Source: Ricinus communis
Lineage: Eukaryota > Streptophyta > Magnoliopsida > Malpighiales > Euphorbiaceae
Length of the DNA stretch: 64,000 bases
Assembly (NCBI RefSeq): GCF_019578655.1
Contig: NC_063262.1
Location: 18,421,582-18,485,581 of the forward strand
Direction of reading: 5' to 3'
In this document: piece after piece, positions 22,941 to 35,330 of the stretch
Position numbering within the stretch: position 1 is the stretch's first letter
Layout of the letters: each line of letters opens with the position of its first letter
The notes under the pieces: model-generated
Told to the model about the DNA's origin: nothing
The model's input: the letters and a program-made list of their open reading frames with translations, nothing else
The model's database searches: none
Position numbers and translations under genes: made by a program

Positions 22941-23221
22941 AGCACTCATTCACCCTTTGGATGGAGCTTAGATGGCCAAGAACCACCAGAATTTCAGCAG
23001 CCTAACCTTGCACCTTCAACTCAAGATGAAGAGTTAGTGTCAGAGGAGCTGATGATGAGGTTCTTTATAAGTCTTGAGGATAGATTCCAACAAACAGACA
23101 GGATACTTGAAGATCAACAAGCCTCGATTCAGAACATAGAGCATCAAGTAGGCTTGATCTTCAAGTTACTAGCTGAAGAGTAATTGGAAACTCCATCTAA
23201 CGCTACTAATCCGTGTAACAT

Positions 23222-23749
23222 TTGAGCGCCGTCACTTTGCGTTCAAGTGCGAATTTTTCTGGTTTATCTATTATGTTTGATGATGATGCTTACGTGCAGG
23301 ATGACTCCTTGAACATGGAGATAGAACCAGAAAAGAAAAAGGCAAACATGATTCCTCTGAAAGACTACCAATATGAATGTACAGTTGATGATGCTGAGTT
23401 GCAGTTAGAGGAATTTTTGGTGGATTTTCCAAAAGTCCCTTCGATGATGGAAGATGAGCACGAGTTATCCAATGAAGAAGCCTTGAAGGAGCTCGAGTTT
23501 CTTCTAGCAAGTGAACCAAGCCAAGGACTGGAGAAAACCATCAACATTCGTGAAGAAATTGCCCAACCATTGATCCTTCCAATTAGTGAAACTTCAGCTT
23601 TCAAATTGGAAGAGCCCCTAGAGCATCATGACTACGTGCAATTATACGAAGAGCGAGTTTTGCCCATCATACTGGCAGCTTGCTTAATAGTCGGAAAGAG
23701 GAAATTGACGATTATCCCTCTAAGCGGATACTTGAAGACATTTCCTTAG
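23222..23749 (+). pseudogene. Athila-like ORF after Gag, acidic, 175 aa
   Basis: It starts MSAVTLRSS, like the AVTLRSG motif that follows gag in Athila-type polyproteins. It continues as a Glu/Asp-rich chain (EDEHELSNEEALKELEFLL) and ends VLPIILAACLIVGKRK. That last part resembles the segment just before RT where Athila polyproteins have LPVII-. A frameshift near 23680 moves the reading into EEIDDYPSKRILEDISLEEGW. The protease and the entire RT-integrase region are absent. The same ORF exists, more broken, in copy 2 (59942-60540). It has no known enzymatic role here. Confidence 0.5.
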
Positions 23750-25431
23750 AAGAAGGATGGATGGTTGTCAATCACGCCCATTTGCTTTTCACCATGAGTC
23801 CAGTTAAGAAGACTCATCACATCAAAAAGAAGCGCTTTTGGGAGGCATCCCAATTTTTATCTTTAATCTCTAATACTTTAACCTTTTGTTTTGAAACATT
23901 GTATTAGTTTTAGTTTTCATATTTTATTTAATTTTTATTTCAGTTTCGATTTTAATTCTTTATTTTATTATTTGCAGCCACTCCTCTACCACAAACTAGC
24001 CAATGCCCTGATATCCCTGATGATGCACCTATTTTCACTCCGGAGCCATAGTTAGGGCAGTATTAGTTATTTTTTCTTCTTCATTTCTTATATATTTTGT
24101 ACATTGGGGACAGTGTGTCCTTCAAGTGTGGGGTGGGTGATATTTATCCCATCTCAGTTATTTGTTTATTCTTTGTGCAATTTTTTGTAAAATTTTCAAA
24201 AATTTTCACTTTGTTTCGATGCTCTTACTGTTGACTTGCTTTTGAAATCCTGTTTATGTCCATGTGATCGGGTAAAACCGATAGTGTTGAGTTTTGCGGA
24301 AGAATGTAAGATGATTAGTTTGAGTTTTGCACTAAGTTGCTTTGGTTTATTTAATTCTGTTTTGATGATTTTTGTTTGGAACCTACTCAAAAGCACACTT
24401 GTGAGAAATTAAGCCTAAATTGTAAGCATACACTTTATATGCTTGTATTTATTTCTTGTTGAGAGTGCCAATTACTGTCTTTACTTTTAGAACTTGCTCG
24501 GTAATGCTTATGAGGGCCACAAGGAGAGTTTAACACTTTGGTATGATAGAGGCACTTAGGTTTTTCATTCTAGCCAAATAGCCTTAATTCGTTTATTGAT
24601 TATGTCTTTCACCATTTCTTTATCATATTCCATTACCACTTAGTTTTATTCTGCTTTGGGTTATGATTCTGCACATGAGTTGTTTTTATTGGGAATTTTT
24701 ATCTTGGGAATAGTGTGGAATCTTATAGCAACTTTCTTCAATCCAAAAGAAATTCACTCTATTATGTGAATGTTCTTCCCTTATGATTAAATCCAAAAAA
24801 AGAAAAAAAAAAAGAAAAAAAGGAAAAAAAATAAATAGAAGAATAAGAGGGAAAGGTGATGAAAAGAAAGAAAGTAAGTAAGCTAAACATTTTGACTTCC
24901 TATTTCCCACCTTGGACTATTGTCCATTGTTTACCCTTTGTGATCATTGTGGCTTGTGTGCAGGTCATGTATTTCATTGCAGAATACCATAGGTTCAACT
25001 CTTACCAAATTTACCTACCCCTACCTAATCCCCATTACAACCCTTATACAGACCTCTTGACATGGTTGTTGATTCTCCATAAGTGGGAGGAGTAGGATTT
25101 AAGAGCAAGCATATAGTAAGTAAGGCAGTATTTGATGCATTGAGCGATTTAACACTATCCTTTAAACACTTTGAGTGACTTAGAGAGAATCTGGTGAGGA
25201 GTTGGTTCTGAATAATTTTGTTGAGACAGTATTTTGTGAATTTTTGGCATCTTGGTTGTGATACTTGAATTAATTGCTTCGTTTCTTTTTGTTTGACTTA
25301 CGCTTGTTAAGGATATGTGCAGGAGCTCTCTAGCTTGTCTGTCAGCTTAAGTATTGTTCCTTAATGGTTTATTTTCCTTATTTTATTTTTGTTTGCTTGA
25401 GGACAAGCAATGAGCTAAGTGTGGGGTTATT
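23750..25431 (+). other. Copy 1 non-coding 3' internal region
   Basis: This region contains short frames only, an A-rich purine run at 24795-24840 and the pre-LTR signature at 25390-25431. It is closely matched by 60541-62143 in copy 2 throughout. The two copies therefore descend from one already deleted master. Confidence 0.8.
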
Positions 25432-26855
25432 TGATGTGCGTAAAATACACACATCTAAATGGGATTTTTAAGATTGATTTTATGGACATTTGGATGTGAA
25501 TTGGTCCCAACACTCACCCAATGCTTCTGTTTGTGTGCATTAGGTCCAAAAGAAGTCAAAGGATGATAAAGGGAAGAATTAGAGCATAATTGGACACCCA
25601 GGCTACCGAAACAAGCTAAGTACGAGCATGAGGAAGTTGAACATGGCCGTGTTGGTTTCAACACTGGCTATGTTGGGTGCATCAAACATCAAAGAAAAAG
25701 TAGTTCTTAGGGAGCACGGCCACAGAGAGTAACACGGCCAGGAACACCAAACCGTGTTGGGAACACAGGCATCAACACGGCCGTGTTGGCGGCGACAGGG
25801 CGAATTAATTAAAAGAACGAAGAGAGGAAAGAAAAAAAGAAGAGCGGGGGAGAACGTCCCAAACCCTAATATTTCTCTCTCTAAGGGTTTTCTGAGTTGG
25901 AACCAAAGGAAAAGGAGACTTGGATCAAGGGTTCAATCGAATTTCCTTTAAAGATTGAAGATTGGGCGAGGTTCATTGATTGGTTTTCAAATCGAGCAAG
26001 AGGAACAAGAATCGATTCAATTCAAGCAAGAGGAATTAGGGCTGTTTACTCTCATCCAAGGATGTAATCGGGTTTTCTCTACCTTTACTCATTGTTGTAA
26101 TTGAATTCTTGTGTATTTTGATAATGAACATGATTAGCTAGATTGATTAAATCCATTGGGATTTCTTTACTATGTTGGCTTAGTATTATATTGTTGGATT
26201 GTTTGGATTAGTTTTGTATTCTTCTTGCTTTCAGTATTAATAAGATAATATATAATTCATGAGACGTTGTGAATTGTGTATTTAGATTGCTTTGTGTGAT
26301 TGAGAAGTCCATTTGGCAATTGGAATTTTGAATAGCAAGAACTAGTTAATAATCGCTTAGAGATAATGATAATTAACTAGCCGGATTAAGAATTAACAAA
26401 GCTTAATAGAGGCCGATTAAAGCTTAATGCTAATTTAAGAATTAATTGTTAGGAAGAGATTCCAACTTTAGGTTATTAGGTTTAGAAATTCGGTTATCTC
26501 GAGAGAGAAACCGAATTCGATTAAGAATTCGTCCACGGGTAGCATAATTAGACTCACCAATCCTTTATCTTTTGTTTGATTGCCAACTAGTTTAGGTTCC
26601 CTTTGGGTTTGCTTTCCTGTCTTGGTTATTTTATTTATCAATTACTCCTGCATCTCCCTTAGAACTTAGCTTGTAGCTATTAGTTAGTTTAGAAATTATT
26701 CATCACTCATTTTAGGTTAATATAACAAAGAACAAAGGAGTAACTCTGGGCTTTCACTTTCCCGAGGAATACGACCTTGATACTCGCCATTAGTGCTAGA
26801 CTGCATCGATAGGTACACTGCCTTAGATTGTAGCTAACACAAGTAGCACACATCA
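25432..26855 (+). repeat. Copy 1 3' LTR (1424 bp)
   Basis: It begins TGATGTGCGTAAAATACACA and ends AGCACACATCA. Near 25645-25800 it has repeated phrases around CACGGCC / GGCCGTG with a palindromic core. It matches the LTRs of copy 2 and, less closely, the solo LTR at 15841-17275. The base pairs next to it are GTGAA; the matching left copy is lost with the deleted 5' end. Confidence 0.88.
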
Positions 26856-27965
26856 GTGAATTTGGGTGTCTTGTTATAATGCGAACAATATATTTAATTT
26901 AGCCATATTTGGAGTTTTATAACTCTAAATGGAGTGCTACTTATTGCTATAGAAAATTTGAGATGTAATTTACAAATGTTATAGAAATAGAGGAAGCTTC
27001 ATTTTGTTGTTTTGATGGTCAATTGGATCATACTTTCTGATGCTTAATTTTATTGACAGCTTGACTATGGTGGATTTTTTTTTATGTTTCTCTTTCTATA
27101 CACATCCAATTGATGTAAAATTAGTTTCAAATTAATCTAGACTTATAATATTACTGATATGGAGAATATGGTTTTGGAATTCCTAATTTGGAATTTTGGT
27201 GTATTTTTGAATGTGCACTATTAAATCTGCCATGTTGAAATATGGTATGTTTTTGGTATATCATAGGTATATTATGGTTTCTTATATATTATGGAGATGT
27301 TGATTATTTAAATGGAGTGGTATATTATATATATAAATATAAGAATTATGGTTGGATGAATGTAAGGACACAATGCTACTTGTGAATGAGGCAAGGCTGT
27401 GTGCGATATGGAATTTCCCATAAGATTATGGTTGGCTGTGTGCGTATGGGGATTCATGAAAATTTAAGAAAAAATTATTATTATAGAATTAAATATAATT
27501 CACAAGTTCATTGCTGTCCTAAAGAAAATACTATGACAATGTTTATATACATACTATAAAGTCATAATTAAATATCGAATGGTTTGATGCTTGATAATAC
27601 TACATGTTTGATTGTGTTATTTTTCATAGAAAATTATGTTATTCTTTTGCTGAGTTGTAGGCTCACTCCTCTGCATTATTTTTTTCAGGATTAGAAGAAT
27701 TATAATTGGTCTTGATGAAACATTTGCATCTGTCGCACTAGCATTGTGTCAGGTAGGTCAGTAGGAGGTCGCCCTCAGTTTTTCTTGAAGGTGACATATC
27801 TAGTGGATTTTGTTATCATGTATAAAACTAGTGCATTTTATGTGTATATAGAAAAAGGAGTATTATTTGATGTTGTGAGCTTTTTGGTGTGTGATTTGTA
27901 TGGCTCATATAAATAGTTTTTGTTATACATATTAATTTTGAGTTAAAAGTTAGTAGTTAAAGAAC
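26856..27965 (+). other. Unassigned sequence between copy 1 and the rest of element C's LTR
   Basis: AT-rich with no ORF. Near 27640-27790 it has TGAGTTGTAGGCTCACTC, a TTTTTTTCAGGA phrase and GGAGGTCGCCC. Similar phrases occur near the 3' part of the solo LTRs (GCGACCTCC at 13308 on the opposite strand). It is probably a decayed gypsy LTR into which copy 1 inserted, but this is only a suggestion. The right edge, 27965, is approximate. Confidence 0.35.
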
Positions 27966-28359
27966 ATTTTATGTATCAGTCATTTGCATACAATGTATGC
28001 CTGACATCCTTTACAGGTGTCACAAGTTGGGCCAGGCTTAATAAAAATGGGCTAGAACTAAGCAGACCCATGCCATGTTGTATTACTTATATGCAGAAAA
28101 TATTTGTTGCATATATAGGGAATAGGCCATTAACTAATAAAATTAAAGATAGGAATACAAAATTAGGGAAGTTTATTTTCAGATCCATCTCTTGATATGA
28201 CAAATTTAGAAAAAGTGTCATGGTGATTAACTAGATGGCGACTCCCTTCTCCACGCTAGTCTCAATGACTAGTTAGTGTGTTCCTAATTAGATTGAAAAG
28301 ACTTGCAGTGTCGTGGTCGCTAAAGACACTTGGATGCACGCCCGAAAGAGCCACCCATA
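27966..28359 (+). mobile_element. Element C 5' LTR, last part
   Basis: It matches the 3' part of the LTR at 44359-46531: AGGCTTAATAAAAATGGGCTAGA, then GGTGATTA-C-AG-TGGCGACTCCC, then GTGTCGTGGTCGCTAAAGACAC and TGCACGCCCGAAA. It ends CCACCCATA next to the PBS-like TGATGACTCTGCTAAG at 28361-28376. This confirms that 21541-27965 is inserted material. Confidence 0.75.
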
Positions 28360-28360
28360 A

Positions 28361-29221
28361 TGATGACTCTGCTAAGATTAAGAGACACTAATTCTGATGT
28401 ATTCTTACCTCTATTTTATCACTTAATAGTCTACTCTTGCATTACTACACCATTTTTCACACATTGTGTACCATGGTCTCTATAGCCTTAATGGCATTGG
28501 GTAATAGTTCTTAGGTTCCATTCTAACCTTGGAATACGACACTGGTTAATCATTATTCACAATCGAGTAAGCTTCCATCGCTGCATGGACCCTTGAGTGG
28601 GAGATGAGCAAAGGAAGAGTATTTGTTGTGGGTGCCTTTTTCTTTATCAAAGACTCAGCCCATGGTATTGACAATAGAAATCTCCACTTGGTACCCAATT
28701 GCTTGCTATTTGAGGTATTATCCCTTGTCAAAGTTTGAAGCCCACATCTTAAAAGTCCTCGGCCCATAACATACAGGCTTTGCCCTTATATTGAAAAATA
28801 CCATCTTGTTTATTTACTGCTTTCAAAGCTTTTGGCATGCACATCGGTTTTTACTATCCCTAGTTGATAGTAAGCCTAGACCAAAAATCCTAAGACAGAG
28901 ACTCACCTTGAACCATATGTGGGAGTAATAAGGTTGGAAAGATTGATTGTATAGACCTTATAAATTCTCTGTCCTTGATTAATTGTTAACCTGTGTTTTG
29001 TGCGTTACACGTGCATCATGCATATCATGTATTTCATGCATCACTCTTCTCCTTTAGGTTGGAAGAGATAAGAGAGTGGTAGGCTAAAGAGAATTCCTTT
29101 GTCACCAAAGATCGAGAAGTCAGCTATCTACAACTGAGACTACAACCGAAAATACAACTTAGTCTGAAATGGCTAACGGACTAATGAACAAGATATCGAG
29201 ATCCTCAAGAATGTTGTTATC
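28361..29221 (+). pseudogene. Element C leader and gag N-terminal end
   Basis: A decayed PBS is followed by about 600 bp of leader and, near 29150-29221, a gag start reading NGLMNKISRSSRML in the present frame. The DNA matches element B's ANERANEQDIEILKNVIIDDL (55640-55720 on -) closely, with a frame change. The solo LTR at 29222 cuts it after that point. No complete ORF remains. Confidence 0.6.
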
Positions 29222-32200
29222 TGTAATACCCGAAATTTTCATTTAATAATGTTAATATTAATAATAATTAATAAACTAGTTTTTATTTAAATTAATTTTA
29301 GCTCTATTTTTTTATTCGGTTTAATTGGAATGATTTAAATGCAATTTTGAAATTTAATATTAGACAAATAAAGGAGTTATTTCTGTACCCAATTAGTTGA
29401 TTTTTTAAGAAGTTAATTAAGTAAATTACTTGAGAAATAAATTATATTTTTAGTTATTCAAATTTTTTCCCAAATGTATATCTATATAAATAAAATTATA
29501 TTAGGAAAATTATGGAAAAATTTGTAAAGGATGTTTTATGAAAGAATTTTCGGGGAAATTGGTATTTTAATTAACTGGTGGTATTAAATTTTTTAAGTTG
29601 AAAAATAGTTAGCAAATTGATTAATTAAATTAATTGTGTGTTAAGACTAAATTGAAAATTTATTTTAGGATGAGGATTAAAAGTATAATTTAATTATTAT
29701 GGGTTTAATGGAAATTTGTATGTTCGGTATTTTTGTAATTAAATATGTCGGCAAGGACTTTTTGATAATTTTATATTTAAAAGCAATGGTGTATATGTAA
29801 TTATATATATTCAATAATTCTAATTTGGCCCAAGCTAAATAATTAGGAGCTTACTTGAAAAGCTAAAGAAAAGTTTAAGGGTTAATTGGAATTTCTACAG
29901 GATGAAATTGCTAGTAATTAAAAAAGTTGAGGGACCAAATGGTAATGAAGAAAAGTTCAGGGGCTAAATGCTGATAAGGAAAGAAAGGAAAAGAAAGAAG
30001 AAAAGAAGAGGGAGAGAGTCGGCGTTGGGGGGAGAAGAGAAGGAGGGAGAGAGGGCACTGTCGTTCATCGGCTCGGGGCATGGTGGCGGTAGCTGGCGGA
30101 AGAGCTGGCGGCGCGACAACACGAAGTGAAGGAAAAAAAGGGGGGGAGAGTTGATGCAGCGGTTGTCCGGCGCTGTTCATGGCGTTTCCGGTGTCGGTAG
30201 CCATTGTTTTTGGTGGCGATCGACTCCCCTCGATCTTTGCTTTGTTTTAGCGGCAGCGGTGTCAACTGTGGTGGCCGGAGACGGAAGATCCGGTGGAGAG
30301 AGAAAGTAGGGGCAGTTGGCATTTTCTAGTTTTTTCGACGAGCTTTGGCTGATCGGAGGACATATCTGGACTCCCCTCAGCTCAAGCTTCGCAGTGGCAC
30401 CGGTTTCATGGCGATCGGACTCCGTTTGTAAATCGACGGCCGAAATCGTCCGCAAATCTCTATGGATGATCAGGGGTCGGATTGGAAAATTGAAAGCGGG
30501 GATCGTCATCAGCGTGTCGTTTCGAGTCCGATGGTGTGTTCGGATCGTTGATCGGACTCCGGCGGTTGGAGGCGAGTCGACCGAGCGATCAAGCGTCTCG
30601 GTAATTTTTCTCTAGCCCGTAGGTTTTGGAATTCTCTAGTTTATTATATGCTTATTGATTTGTGTTGAGTATTAGATAATATTTATGTGTTAAAATATTT
30701 GGTTGTCGGACTGCCTGCTATAGTCGTGATTTGTGTTGTGTGGGGAGCCGGGAAAAATAGTGAAGTCTTAGGGACCCGACTCCCGTTGTATTAAATTGTT
30801 GATTATTTGAAGTGTTTTTCTGGTAGGTCCTGGACTGGTTTTACGAGGGGTAAATGTCCGTATTGTAGGGGAGGTTCTGCCGAATTTTCTGTAGAATTTA
30901 CCCAAGTCGAGATTCTTAGACAGTCAGTCTTAGGAGTCTAGACCTAGGATTAAATTGTCAATTGTTTCAACGTTGTTGATTAATTATTTTCTATGATTAG
31001 GTAATCTGTCAGTTCGGCTCGCTCCACTCGAGGCATCGGAGCAGAGCTAAGGGTCGTCAAAGCTGTGAGTTAAAGTCATATATCGGTTATGCACGTGTCA
31101 TGCATAAATTTTTGAATAGCTACTGTGATTATTTGATTGCAAGTTTAAATTATGCATTTAATTATTATTAATGTGTATCATGCTTTTTCATTACTATTTA
31201 TATATATATCATTTCCTTTATCATTGATTTTGTTATTGCATGATGATACGGGATGGGACAATAGTAGAACATATTAGTTTGATGAGTGTACCGGTGTGAA
31301 TCCGAGAGTGATGGAAAAAGGATAAATGGGTAAATTTAAAAAGGAAAATTTAGGACTTGCCCGGTCGAGCATCGCTCTCTAGGCTTAGTAGAGTGTGGTT
31401 GCCGGAGTAAAGGTCCCTCGTCGAGCATTGCTCTCTAGGCGCCAGCTTACTTGGAAACTTAAGTGACCAGACTGGAGGTAAGGTCCCTGGTCAAGCTTCG
31501 TTCTCTCGGTGCCAGTCTTATTGGAATAAGAGAGCCGAAAGGCTAAGGTTGATAGTGAAAATTAAGTGACTGGACTGGAGTTAAGGACCCTGGTTAAGCT
31601 TCGCTCTCTGGGCGCCAGTTCTATTGGAATGACAGAGTCGAGATGTTAGAGTTGAGATTAGCCAAGATGTTAGTGTTGGGATTAGGATTCTACTGAAGTA
31701 CTCCGTCCCGTAATGTGTAAGAAATTATTTTATTTAATTTAAGCATGACATGGCACGTTTATTTTTGCATGACTTAGTATTTATTTCAAATTAAATAAAT
31801 GTATTATTGAAGTGTTTGCAACTGTTTTTAGATATATGATTTTAACTTACTCTCGAGACTCACAGTCTCAATTTTACTGTTTTTCATATCCGTGACTGTT
31901 AGTCTTCCCGCGACTCTTATCAAGTAACCCGACTCCTTCATTATCAGGTGATGTAATTTATTTAGTATGTTAACTTGTAAAATCTTAGATTCTCCGTAGT
32001 ATAATTAATAGACTTATCTGTTGTAATTCTTTGTAGTTTCGGGTCTCGCCTAATTCTTCTGGCAGAGCGAATTATTTGTGTAAAATTTAATGATTATGAT
32101 AAATTGTGGCATTAATAATATTAAATAAGATGAGATTTATATAAGTCAGTGAGTGTCAGACTTATTACGGGATTCGGTGGCTTTATGCATACCCATTCCC

Positions 32201-32237
32201 TAGTTCCGGTCACGGGCCCACAGATGGGGTCGTGACA
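29222..32237 (+). mobile_element. Solo LTR (3016 bp), gypsy type, TSD TTATC
   Basis: It starts TGTAATACCCG and ends GGGTCGTGACA, with exact TTATC duplications at 29217-29221 and 32238-32242. It is the same family as 12097-14594, in the opposite orientation. Shared parts include the GC-rich core (30050-30610), the GCATCGGAGCAGAGCT region (31036-31052) and a set of GAGCATCGCTCTCT / CCAGACTGGAGGTAAGG phrases (31370-31620). There is no internal region, so it is a solo LTR. It interrupted element C's gag, which resumes at 32238 with the matching sequence. Confidence 0.92.
31360..31640 (+). repeat. Local tandem-like repeats inside the solo LTR
   Basis: Three to four degenerate units of about 90 bp carry CCGGTCGAGCAT-GCTCTCTAGGC and GACTGGAGGTAAGGTCCCTGG. 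The counterpart in the other solo LTR is 12725-12950 on the minus strand. The repeats belong to the LTR family and were present before the two copies separated. Confidence 0.65.
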
Positions 32238-33160
32238 TTATCGATGACTTGAGGGGTGTGATTTGGAAGAGCTCCAGCTACGTCAGTTAGCCCCCGCAGT
32301 ACCTAATCCCCCAGTTGTTGTGGATCCTATTATTGATGTTGCTACTGAAACTATTGCTGATACTGTTGTTGTTGTTGTTGTTGATGTTGTTAGAAGAGAG
32401 GTGCCTAGAGACTTTTAGGACTTTGATGAGTTCATACTAAATAAGGCCAAGAAAAAAACTGCTCATGTTACTAATGAAGTTGTGAGTGGCCTGAGTGCAA
32501 GACTGGACAAGATGCAAAGAATGCTAGAAGTCAAGAATTTATACCCAACTTATGATTTTAACAAGTTTAAGATGCTCGAGATGAACAAGTTTAATTGAAT
32601 TGGGGATCCGAAGGTCTATCTAAAATAATATGCTGCTATCATAGGAACTACTCAATTGAGTAAATCCCAAATTATGAAATTATTTATACTGTCCTTGAAA
32701 GGACCTACTGTAAACTGGTACTATGGTTTAGAAAGGGTTGCTAAAACTTAGTGGCGAGATTTGTGTAGTGCTTTTATAAAATAGTATGATTATAACACAC
32801 ATCTCGAGGTTTCCATTAAAGGTCTTGAATCCACTAAACAAAAGCCTAATGAATCATTCTCTAACTTTTTAACTAGATGGAGGAATAAGAATAGGTTGAT
32901 GAAGAATAAGCCTTCTAAAAAGGACCAAGTTCATATGGTGGTCCAAAATGTTCTCCTATCTTTGGTTATGAGGTTTCAGATAATGAACCCAAAAACCTTC
33001 ATGGACTTGTATGACGATGGACCGCAAGTCGACGAAATTAGAAACGACAAGAGAAAGAACGTCAGAATTGGTAGAAGAGGGAATTACCAAGCTAGAGGGA
33101 GCAGAATTATTAATGTGAACACTATCCATTAACCGAGAAGATTCTCCAACATCAAGTAGC
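32238..33160 (+). pseudogene. Element C gag, retrotrans_gag-type domain
   Basis: Translation gives KMLEMNKFN, then LFILSLKGPTVNWYYGLE, then W-DLCSAFIK-YDYNTHLEV and ESTKQKPNESFSNFLTRW-NK. These are the hallmark blocks of the gypsy gag capsid domain (retrotrans_gag family). Isolated stops (for example at 32596 and 32783) interrupt it. The longest uninterrupted part is 32896-33132. In an active element it would assemble the virus-like particle. It is a remnant. Confidence 0.85.
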
Positions 33161-33790
33161 CTCTTTTGAAGATTTTTGAGAGGATGATGCAAAATGTCCT
33201 ACTACAACCGACTACCCCTAAAAACCCGCCAAAATGTATTGGGATATAGATCAAATGCCTACTGAAAATATCACCAAGTCCTGAGCCACCATACCGACAC
33301 ATGCATCTGCCTTAAACATAACATTCGGTTGATATTCGAATTAAGGACATTGTACCAAGCGATTGGGGTTCGGATAACAATAAGCATTTAAAGTGACTCT
33401 TGCATCATGGAAGTCTAGAAGCAAGGGAAAAAAAGTCAGTAATGGCTATTGACATCTGGTACAGTTATAGGAACGAGTGCAAACTCCAAGATGATACTGC
33501 TAAAGATATTTAGAGGGGCAATGACTCTTAACAAAAAGATTGGTAAAGAAGCCAAGAGTAGTGACAAGAGGCCGCATGATCTAAAATAGGTAGAAAATAG
33601 TTCAAAAGAAGAGGGTCCAAAGGATGATAAGCTATTGGAAGAGTTGAAGAAGAATGAGAAAACTGTTGATATCTGGAAATTGTTGATGCACTCGTTAGAC
33701 CACTGAAAGGCTTTGATTCAAGCCTTATACAATAGCTACCCATAAGGAAATGATTGAGAGGGTAACGAACAAGACTATATATGTCTGAAA
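33161..33790 (+). pseudogene. Element C post-gag region, truncated
   Basis: Near 33400-33480 the reading GKKKSVMAIDIWYSYRNECKL parallels element B's GKKKSVLAIDIYCSSKDEC (53850-53900, -). Further on, YLEIVDALVRPLKGFDSSL corresponds to B's DIWELLMHS region after a frame change. Similarity ends near 33780, before the protease. The remaining pol and 3' LTR are missing, so element C is truncated here. Confidence 0.6.
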
Positions 33791-34000
33791 AGTCACAAAG
33801 AAACCAGGTTTAATACACAAACAAACACACACATATCACACTAAAGAAAAGGTGACCAAATCAAAATTTTTAAGCTTTTCAATATGTGTAGTGCCGATCC
33901 CCCCTATGCATAGCCGATTGGATATACACATAGCTAATCATTTGTTCATGTAAGGACAATCATTTTTGGTTCTATATTCATGCAATTTTGCAATGTTACA
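33791..34000. other. Junction between element C and low-copy sequence
   Basis: A GCCGAT-----TATGCATAGCCGATTGG phrase at 33894-33920 recalls the palindromic repeats of the Tat-family LTRs, so a scrap of LTR may remain. Nothing else is recognised. Confidence 0.3.
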
Positions 34001-34045
34001 TTAGTGTAAAAGTGACAGGAAGCAAGAAAAAATAGAAGAAAATAC

Positions 34046-34204
34046 CTTATCGACAACAAAAAATGCAGGTGCATGCTTAATTTGACAAAAAATTTCTCCC
34101 CTTTCACTAGATCTAAGTTGTTTTGGCAAGAAATTGACAGTGAGAAATCTCAATTTTGGGCAAGTTAAGGTGTGGCCCAATAATCTAGAAGAAGAACTAG
34201 GCAT
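34046..34204 (-). CDS. Possible first exon of an unidentified gene
   Basis: A minus-strand ATG at 34202-34204 follows a CT-rich leader (34210-34320), as plant 5' untranslated regions often do. The frame encodes MPSSSSRLLGHTLTCPKLRF and about 33 more residues to VVDK. Then GATAAG|GTATTT at about 34046 is a good splice-donor pattern. No domain is recognised and I cannot find a second exon, because element C occupies the downstream side. It may be the stump of a gene cut by the retroelement, or chance. The frame itself continues to 34001. Confidence 0.3.
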
Positions 34205-34330
34205 TTTGAGGCAAATTTGCGCAAATTTGATTGAGAAATGAGAGAGAAATCAAAAAAAAAGAAGGAAAGAAGTAGAGAAAAGGAAAGAATGAGAAAAGAA
34301 AGGAAAAAGAGAAGATATATGTCCTAAAAT

Positions 34331-35330
34331 TGGCAATATTCTTAATAAATCAGTAATAATATAAATTTAATTTGTAATTTACATTAACGATTCGTAATAT
34401 TTTCCAAAAAACTTTTACATTTTATTAACATATACCATTCATATATAAAAATATACTGTTTTCTATATTTTTATAGAAAATATATACCATCTTTTTGAAT
34501 TTTACATTTACTTGCAATTTTTAATTATGATTTTCAAAATTCAACTCAAAACCTTTTAAACTGCTATCAACATCCTGCAATGATATTGATTTATCAATTG
34601 TAACTCAATTTGGATCAAAATAATCAAAGATCTATCTAAATAAATGAAATTATTGTTACTTAATCTGTCTTTGAATGAAGAAAAATAAAACTTTTAGATC
34701 TCATTTTTTTACTTAATCGATTTAATTTTGAAATCATTACAGAAAATAATATGGATAAATAAATTGAAAAAAAAAGAATGAGACTATACTGTTTGGCTAA
34801 CTTGAAAATAGAAAGATGAAGAAGCTTTTTAAAAAGATAAAAATAGAACTATTAAAAAAGTTAGAAATAAGATTAAATAAGGTGTCTATATATTTTTAAA
34901 ATAAAATTTCAATTTATGGCATTTTAAAAAAAAATACCTTTTAATAGTAAACTGATATATTTAACTTTTTTTTTAGATATTTGCGAAAAAATCTCATTTT
35001 ATTCCCACATACTTGATCAATTGAGCTCAGCATTTGATAGTGTTCAATTATTGTGAGAAATAATCATCTATTTTAGTGGGGGACACCCAAAATAATACAT
35101 AAATCTCTCTGAAAATTTAATGCTCCCATCGGCCCTAAGGCAGATTTGCCCATGGATAGGGCACCAGTGTATTTCACGTAATGATTATATACACAAACTG
35201 ATCTTTGCCTTTTTACATTAAATTAAAACTTGATTTTTATTAGACTAAACAGTACTTTTTTTTTCGTATAACGTCAACATAATTAAGAAATTAAGCTAGT
35301 AATTCAAAATTATAATTTATTTTTAATTTA
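34331..35330. other. AT-rich intergenic sequence
   Basis: There is no ORF above background and no recognisable repeat family. GC content is visibly low. It probably belongs to the low-copy spacer around the CLE gene. Confidence 0.5.

Larger units (their letters stand above)
21541..26855 (+). mobile_element. Athila-like non-autonomous element, copy 1
   Basis: It comprises a truncated 5' LTR (21541-22477), a PBS (22484-22501), a 2.95-kb internal region and a full 3' LTR (25432-26855). The 3' LTR is preceded by TTGCTTGAGGACAAGCAATGAGC and AGTGTGGGGTTATT, the Athila-type pre-LTR signature and polypurine tract. The internal region has only a short gag-like piece and a second ORF. There is no RT, RNase H or integrase, so it must have moved using enzymes from a relative. 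The 5' LTR lacks about the first 485 bp present in the 3' LTR, so the left end was deleted after insertion. Confidence 0.85.

Noticed and set aside
24686..25095. ORFs rich in Phe/Lys around the A-rich run of copy 1
   Set aside because: The frames are low-complexity products of the purine run, and the same region is broken in copy 2.
29911..30615. ORFs of 85-110 aa on both strands
   Set aside because: Same GC-rich LTR core as above, in the second solo LTR; no domain and no gene-like context.
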